Source: DASVUC01 sp038237225
Lineage (GTDB): Bacteria > Planctomycetota > Phycisphaerae > Tepidisphaerales > Tepidisphaeraceae
Length of the DNA stretch: 64,000 bases
Assembly (NCBI GenBank): GCA_038237225.1
Contig: JBBRYX010000002.1
Location: 186,001-250,000 of the forward strand
Direction: 5' to 3'
Part shown: piece after piece, positions 59,634 to 64,000 of the stretch
Position numbering within the stretch: the stretch's first letter is position 1
How the letters are laid out: the number at the start of each line of letters is the position of its first letter
Program-made: the position numbers and the translations under genes
The notes under the pieces: generated by a model
Told to the model about the DNA's origin: nothing
The model's database searches: none
What the model saw: the letters and a program-made list of their open reading frames with translations, nothing else

Positions 59634-60018
59634 AAATCAGTCTGTTGAATCGGCGAGCAAAAAGCGCGCGGACGCGTTTTTGACTAAGTAAAGGCCGGGG
59701 CCTGCATCCCGAAAATATAGCCTAGTTCGTTGTATGCAAGGGGCTTGCGCCCGATGGCGGCGCAGTTTAAGCGCTGGAAGCCTTTCGAACCGTGCGATTC
59801 ATACGATTGGATGAGGTTTCCAGGTTCAAAGCAAAAGTTTCAAGGCCCCGCCGCCGAAGGCCGCCGCGTCTTCATGCCCGACGAGCACACTCTTCTCGGC
59901 GATTCATATCATTGCTCAGATTGCCTGCGCGGGGGGCAAACTATCGACCGACTCAAGACTTGCGGGGATCGTGCCGAATAAACAGGCAGGGGAAGTCCCT
60001 GTTTACAGCGGTTGACCT
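59634..60018. promoter_or_regulatory. Region between TMTC-like and GH15-ferredoxin genes
   Basis: This 385-base divergent gap must hold promoters for both genes. A hairpin at 59980-60004 (AAACAGG/CCTGTTT) lies just ahead of the GH15 gene start and may affect its translation. A short plus-strand ORF at 59730-59981 has no support and is not called. Confidence 0.4.
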
Positions 60019-62544
60019 ATGCCACGAGATATTCCGGTTGGAAATGGGCGGCTGCTGGTTACGTTTGATCATCAGTACCAGATTCGCGACTTTTATTTTC
60101 CGCATGTGGGGCAGGAGAATCATGCGGGGAACGGACCTTGCCGGTTTGGGGTTTGGACGGATGTGCCGGGGCGGCATCGCAATCAGCTTGCGTGGACGAA
60201 CGATCCGGGGTGGAACATTCGGCAGCGGTATTTGCGGGATACGCTGACGACCAGTGTGTCGATGGATCATCCTGATCTGCGGATGGCGATGTACTGCAAT
60301 GATGTGGTGGACTTCCATCGGCCGATCATGATCCGCAAGATCAAGATCAAGAACATGGCAGCGCACGAGCGTCATGTGCGTTTGATGCACCATCAGGATT
60401 TCAACATGTTCGGGACGAAGATCGGGGACACGGCATACTTCGATCCGGAGCTGAACAGCATCGTTCACTATCGCGGGAAGCGATACATGATGGTGACGTT
60501 CTTTGAATCGCCGACGGTGGGGGCGGATGGGAAGGAAACCTGGCAGCAGCGGATCAACGAATATGCGACGGGGACGAGTGGGTTTCATGGCGCCGAGGGA
60601 ACGTGGCGGGATGCGGAGGACGGTCATCTGCAAGGAAATGCGATCGCGCAGGGTGCGGTGGACTCGACGATCTCTTATCACGCGGACCTTGCGGCGGATG
60701 GCGAGCATGTTTGTTACATGGCGATCATCGCGGGGAACTCGCGCGAGGAGTTGGTTGAGCTTCACAAGTGGTTGCTGAAGATGACGCCGCAGGGCGTGAT
60801 CGATCGCACGAGCGCGTATTGGCGGCTGTGGGTGAACGGCACGAACATCAACTTTGGCAATTTGCCGCCGAAGGTCGTGGAGATTTTCAAGCGTTCGCTG
60901 CTGGTGATGCGGACGCAGATCGACAACGGCGGGGCGATCGTGGCGGCGAACGATTCGGACATCATGCAGTTCTCGCGGGACACGTATTCGTACGTGTGGC
61001 CGAGGGATGGGGCGCTGGTTGCGGATGCGCTGGATCTGGCGGGGTTTCCGGACGTGGCGCGGTCGTTTTATTCGTTCTGCCAGCGGACGATTACGCCGGA
61101 GGGGTATTTTCTGCACAAGTACAATCCGGATGGATCGCCGGCATCGAGCTGGCATCCGCGGGTGATCAAGGGGAAGAGCGCGCTTCCGATTCAGGAAGAT
61201 GAAACGGCGCTGGTGGTGTGGGCGCTTTGGCGGCACTATTACCATTACCGGGACATTGAATTTATTCGACCGCTGTGGGTGGACGTCGTGCAGAAGGCGG
61301 CGGAATTCATGTGCAAATACCGCGACCCGAAGACGGGGTTGCCGCTGCCGAGCTATGACCTTTGGGAAGAGCGGTGGGGGGTGCATGCGTTCACGGTTGC
61401 GACGGTGTATGGCGGGTTAAAAGCGGCGCGGAATTTTGCGGTTTGCTTTGGGGATCGCGAGCGCGCGGATGAATACGCGAAGGCTGCGGAGGAGATTAAG
61501 GCGGGGGCGGCGAAGTATTTGTATAGCGAGAAGCTTGGAAGGTTTGTGAGGCGGTTGGTGCCGAAGGATCAAGTGGATCCGGTGGCACCGCAATCGAATG
61601 GTGAAGCAGCCGCGACGCAGGCGTCGCCCCTACAGGATGATCCGTATGAAGTGGACGAAGTGATTGATGCTTCGCTGTTTGCGATTTACAAGTTTCACTT
61701 GTTTGATCCTGAGGATGAGCGCGTGCGGTCTACGATGCGCGCGGTTGAGGAAAAGCTTTGGGTGAAGACGCGCGTCGGGGGCGTGGCGCGATATGAGAAT
61801 GATTATTACCATCGGGTGTCGAACGACATTGCTTCGGTGCCGGGCAACCCGTGGTTCATCTGCACGTTGTGGCTGGCGGATTACATCATCACCCGCGCGC
61901 AGACGCCTGGGGAATTGAAGATGGCGTTGCCGATCTTCGAGTGGACGGCTGCGCATGCGCTGGAGAGCGGCGTGCTTGCGGAGCAGGTGAATCCGTATAC
62001 CAATCAGCCGATCAGCGTGAGTCCGCTAACGTGGAGTCATGCAACGGTCGTCAGCACGGCGATCAAATACCTCGAGAAGTTGGAGCAGTTGCAGCTTTGC
62101 ACGACGTGTAATCAACCGATCTATCGAATGCGGCGCACGGGGCCGGTGGAAGTGAAGAGCCAGGCGACGTTCGATCGGCACGATTCGGGGTTTGATATTC
62201 CTGACAGCCGGGAGACGGCGAGCACGATCGGGAAGTTCACCCGAGAAGATCCGCGGACCCGGCAGTCGCTGAAGGTGATTCTGTCGATCGATGTCCGCGA
62301 CTGCATCGGCTGTGATGTGTGCGTCGCGCATTGCGACCGCGGCGTGCTTCGGATGATTGACGGGAAGGCGATGGTGGACCTCCGGCATTTGAACAAGTGC
62401 GATTTGGACGGCGAATGCGTGGAAGTGTGTCCGACGGATGTGGTGCATTTGATTGTGGAGCCGACGGAGCCGAATGCGATGAAGGAGCTGACGGGGAGTG
62501 CGCCGCCGGCGCTGGTGAGGCGGGATCCGGGGGAGCAGTTGTAG
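60019..62544 (+). CDS. GH15 glucoamylase-type hydrolase fused to a C-terminal ferredoxin domain
   Basis: An 841-residue single ORF. Residues 1 to about 690 form a GH15 protein (glucan 1,4-alpha-glucosidase type): SYVWPRDGALVADAL, general acid in LWEERWGVHAF (Glu450/451) and the likely base Glu655 in LAEQVNP. A short region with CTTC (694-697) follows, then a bacterial ferredoxin-like module: Cys762-x2-Cys765-x2-Cys768-x3-Cys772 and Cys794-x2-Asp797-x2-Cys800-x3-Cys804-Pro, where Asp replaces one cysteine. No stop lies between the parts. No signal peptide. Residues 531-539 come from an in-frame repeat. Breakdown of intracellular glycogen linked to redox is possible but unproven. Confidence 0.85.
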   Translation: MPRDIPVGNGRLLVTFDHQYQIRDFYFPHVGQENHAGNGPCRFGVWTDVPGRHRNQLAWTNDPGWNIRQRYLRDTLTTSVSMDHPDLRMAMYCNDVVDFHRPIMIRKIKIKNMAAHERHVRLMHHQDFNMFGTKIGDTAYFDPELNSIVHYRGKRYMMVTFFESPTVGADGKETWQQRINEYATGTSGFHGAEGTWRDAEDGHLQGNAIAQGAVDSTISYHADLAADGEHVCYMAIIAGNSREELVELHKWLLKMTPQGVIDRTSAYWRLWVNGTNINFGNLPPKVVEIFKRSLLVMRTQIDNGGAIVAANDSDIMQFSRDTYSYVWPRDGALVADALDLAGFPDVARSFYSFCQRTITPEGYFLHKYNPDGSPASSWHPRVIKGKSALPIQEDETALVVWALWRHYYHYRDIEFIRPLWVDVVQKAAEFMCKYRDPKTGLPLPSYDLWEERWGVHAFTVATVYGGLKAARNFAVCFGDRERADEYAKAAEEIKAGAAKYLYSEKLGRFVRRLVPKDQVDPVAPQSNGEAAATQASPLQDDPYEVDEVIDASLFAIYKFHLFDPEDERVRSTMRAVEEKLWVKTRVGGVARYENDYYHRVSNDIASVPGNPWFICTLWLADYIITRAQTPGELKMALPIFEWTAAHALESGVLAEQVNPYTNQPISVSPLTWSHATVVSTAIKYLEKLEQLQLCTTCNQPIYRMRRTGPVEVKSQATFDRHDSGFDIPDSRETASTIGKFTREDPRTRQSLKVILSIDVRDCIGCDVCVAHCDRGVLRMIDGKAMVDLRHLNKCDLDGECVEVCPTDVVHLIVEPTEPNAMKELTGSAPPALVRRDPGEQL
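61609..61635. repeat. In-frame palindrome (family B) in the GH15 gene
   Basis: GCGACGCAGGCGTCGC is the core, inverted relative to the intergenic copy at 23629-23652; 22 of 25 bases match. It codes for AATQASPLQ in a loop between helices of the catalytic domain. Confidence 0.7.
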
Positions 62545-62853
62545 GCCGTCTTCCAGAACGCAATTGGCATCGCTCGGCTGGGTGCGTGGCAATTCTGGCG
62601 GCAAAAGGCGTGGCGCCGAAGGACGAAATCCGAGGCACGAAATCTGAAACAAACCCCAAGCACGAAGAAGCAATCACCAAAAAACGGGTTGTTTGGAGCA
62701 TTTCCCCTTCAGTCATTCCTGCTTGTTTCGGATTTCGTGCTCCGGATTTGTCCGCCACAAACGTCCCCCGCCAAAACTGTCACGCACCCGGTTTGGCTCA
62801 TCGATTGGGAATTCATTTCCTGCGTCGAGCACTCCCTGTTACAGTCACGGAAG
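62545..62853. other. Gap with long inverted repeat before the ABC transporter genes
   Basis: This 309-base gap holds arms at about 62622-62652 (CCGAGGCACGAAATCTGAAA) and 62723-62750 (TTGTTTCGGATTTCGTGCTC), inverted with roughly 25 of 28 bases matching and a 70-base loop. Such GAAATTCGGATTTC-type repeats also appear at 54243-54300. The promoter for the ABC genes lies in the remainder. No gene is seen. Confidence 0.55.
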
Positions 62854-63798
62854 ATGAGTTCCGAAGTCGTTCTGGAAGCCGATCGGGTGTGGGTGCGATT
62901 CGGCGCATTTTCGGCGGTTCAAGGGGTTTCGCTTCAGCTTCGGGGCGGGGATTTGCTGGGTTTGATTGGTCCGAATGGGGCGGGGAAAACGACGCTGCTC
63001 CGGGCGCTCGCGGGATTGCAGCCGACGACTTTGGGGGTTGTTCATATTCTGGGGGAGGCGTTGGTGCCGGGGGTTTCGGCGGCGCGGGCGCGGATTGGGT
63101 TTACACCGGACACGCCGCCGATGTATGAGGAGCTTACGGTTCGGCAGTTCCTTCGCTTCATCGGGAAGGGGTATGAGATTCCGCCGCGCGAGGCGGAGGA
63201 ACGGATTGGGTTTTGGCTGGAGAAAGTCTGGCTGACGGAAAAGGTGGATGTGAAGATCAAGGATCTGTCGCGCGGCATGCGGCAGCGGGTGGGGATCGCG
63301 CGGACGCTGATGCCGAATCCGGTGGTGGTGTTGCTGGATGAGCCGTCGGCGGGACTCGATCCGGCGGGGCGGGTTCAGTTTCGCGAACTGCTGGTCAACC
63401 TTCGCGAGCAGGGGAAGGTGCTGATCGTGTCATCGCACATCCTGCTGGACATGGCCGAATACTGCACGCACATCGGCATCATGTCCAAGGGAAAGCTCGT
63501 GCGAGTGGGCACGGTGAATGAGATCTCGCAGATGGGGGATGGGACGCGGCGGCGGTATACGCTGGTGCTGGCGAGGCCGTTTGCGGGGATTGATCTGACG
63601 CTGGCAGATCTTGGGCCGATCACGGACGTTCGACTGGATACGACGAAGCTGACGTTTGAATATGGAAGCTCGATGGATGAAGCGGCGGAGTTGCTGGCGA
63701 AGTTGATCGAGCGGAAGGTTCCGGTGGCGGCGTTCACGGCTGAGGCGCCGGGATTGGAAGAGGCTTATCTGCGCGCGGACGTAGCGCAGGTGGATTGA
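62854..63798 (+). CDS. ABC transporter ATP-binding protein
   Basis: A 314-residue ATPase with Walker A at residues 39-47 (GPNGAGKTT), signature LSRGMRQRVG, Walker B VVLLDEPSAGLD and the switch His in SSHILLDM. The C-terminal 90 residues (about 225 onward) form the strand-rich tail typical of ABC-2 type exporters such as those of the gliding or NatA group. ATG 62854 is used because the ATPase fold begins there; the longer frame has no support. The permease starts 73 bases downstream after a repeat. Substrate is unknown. Confidence 0.92.
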   Translation: MSSEVVLEADRVWVRFGAFSAVQGVSLQLRGGDLLGLIGPNGAGKTTLLRALAGLQPTTLGVVHILGEALVPGVSAARARIGFTPDTPPMYEELTVRQFLRFIGKGYEIPPREAEERIGFWLEKVWLTEKVDVKIKDLSRGMRQRVGIARTLMPNPVVVLLDEPSAGLDPAGRVQFRELLVNLREQGKVLIVSSHILLDMAEYCTHIGIMSKGKLVRVGTVNEISQMGDGTRRRYTLVLARPFAGIDLTLADLGPITDVRLDTTKLTFEYGSSMDEAAELLAKLIERKVPVAAFTAEAPGLEEAYLRADVAQVD

Positions 63799-63799
63799 T

Positions 63800-63858
63800 G
63801 TAGCATGGGCGTCTCGCCCATGGCTTTGGAAGATACATGGGCGAGACGCCCATGCTAC
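63800..63858. repeat. Paired palindrome (family A), perfect 23-bp inverted repeat
   Basis: Arms 63800-63822 and 63836-63858 are exact reverse complements (TAGCATGGGCGTCTCGCCCA core) with a 13-base loop. It sits between the ATPase and the permease genes of one operon, where a stable RNA hairpin could set their expression ratio. Confidence 0.8.
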
Positions 63859-63871
63859 GGAAGAATCGGCT

Positions 63872-64000
63872 ATGCCCTTGTTTCCTCCTGAAAATGCAAT
63901 CGGATGGGCGCAGTTCGCGCTTCGCGGCGGGTGGCGGAAGACGATTCCGCTGCTGATCGGCTATGCCGCGGTCATCGGCATCGCGATCATGCTCAGCGTT
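63872..64000 (+). CDS. ABC transporter permease, 3' end outside window
   Basis: The first 43 codons (MPLFPPENAIGWAQFALRGGWRKTIPLLIGYAA...) of a protein that runs out of the window. GGAAG lies upstream of ATG 63872. The soluble start followed by a hydrophobic stretch (LLIGYAAVIGIAIMLSV) suggests the first membrane helix of an ABC-2 type permease. It is paired with the ATPase just upstream. Confidence 0.75.
   Translation, partial: MPLFPPENAIGWAQFALRGGWRKTIPLLIGYAAVIGIAIMLSV

Noticed and set aside
59730..59981. Possible 83-residue plus-strand gene in the gap before the GH15 gene
   Set aside because: No ribosome binding site, no domain, and composition unlike neighbouring proteins.

Overview
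The window looks like chromosomal DNA from a high-GC planctomycete, most likely of the Phycisphaerae/Tepidisphaeraceae type. This is inferred from gene content, not from a database search. Pointers are long autotransporter-strand and dockerin/PEP-CTERM-like surface proteins, a pilin-like H-X9-DG protein, an NfeD/FloA membrane operon, many small sugar-catabolism genes, scattered single housekeeping genes (gyrA, mnmG, rpsD, rsmH, sucD, sdhC/sdhA outside their usual clusters), and numerous short palindromic repeats. No rRNA, tRNA, CRISPR array, integrase or transposase was recognised.

Layout. 0-3 kb: a plus-strand sugar/lipid catabolism set (ceramidase-like fragment, Gfo/Idh/MocA oxidoreductase, TIM-barrel isomerase). 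3-4.4 kb: two tandem paralogous lipoproteins. 4.7-7.4 kb: gyrA. 7.5-14.5 kb: a five-gene minus-strand operon (NodB-like deacetylase, DegT-type aminotransferase, secreted toroid-like protein, epimerase-like protein, DapA-family lyase) that looks like an uncharacterised carbohydrate pathway. 14.6-16.5 kb: mnmG. 16.6-20.3 kb: NfeD-NfeD-FloA-small membrane protein operon. 20.4-25.3 kb: GNAT enzyme, two secreted carbohydrate-active proteins, deacetylase plus formyltransferase pair. 25.3-26.5 kb: a small accessory island with a HYD1-type ADP-ribosyltransferase-like protein and two unknown proteins. 26.5-28.9 kb: sucD, a membrane protein, a release-factor-like protein. 28.9-38.4 kb: two giant surface proteins sharing a nearly identical C-terminal cassette, then a pilin-like protein. 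39.4-43.3 kb: rpsD, thiS, a lone receiver domain, an EamA transporter, queC, a GIDE-domain protein. 43.3-48.2 kb: GT39-type glycosyltransferase, sdhA, DinB protein, sdhC. 48.3-52.7 kb: secreted unknown, a four-repeat putative DNA-binding protein, a GxxExxY nuclease-fold cassette bracketed by inverted repeats, and a eukaryotic-type (GT3) glycogen synthase. 52.9-57.7 kb: rsmH, radical SAM, ketopantoate reductase, redoxin, TlyA-like methyltransferase. 57.8-64 kb: TMTC-like membrane/TPR protein, a GH15 glucoamylase fused to a ferredoxin module, and an ABC ATPase with the start of its permease.

The most unusual signals are three. (1) Several families of 20-60 bp palindromes occur both between genes and, in frame and stop-free, inside at least seven coding genes. 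(2) A glucoamylase-ferredoxin fusion at 60019-62544. (3) A compact 507 bp unit at 50056-50562 in which a PD-(D/E)XK-type gene fits exactly between two inverted repeats, one of which supplies its ribosome binding site. Glycogen synthesis (GT3) and breakdown (GH15) enzymes also sit about 8 kb apart, although not in one operon.
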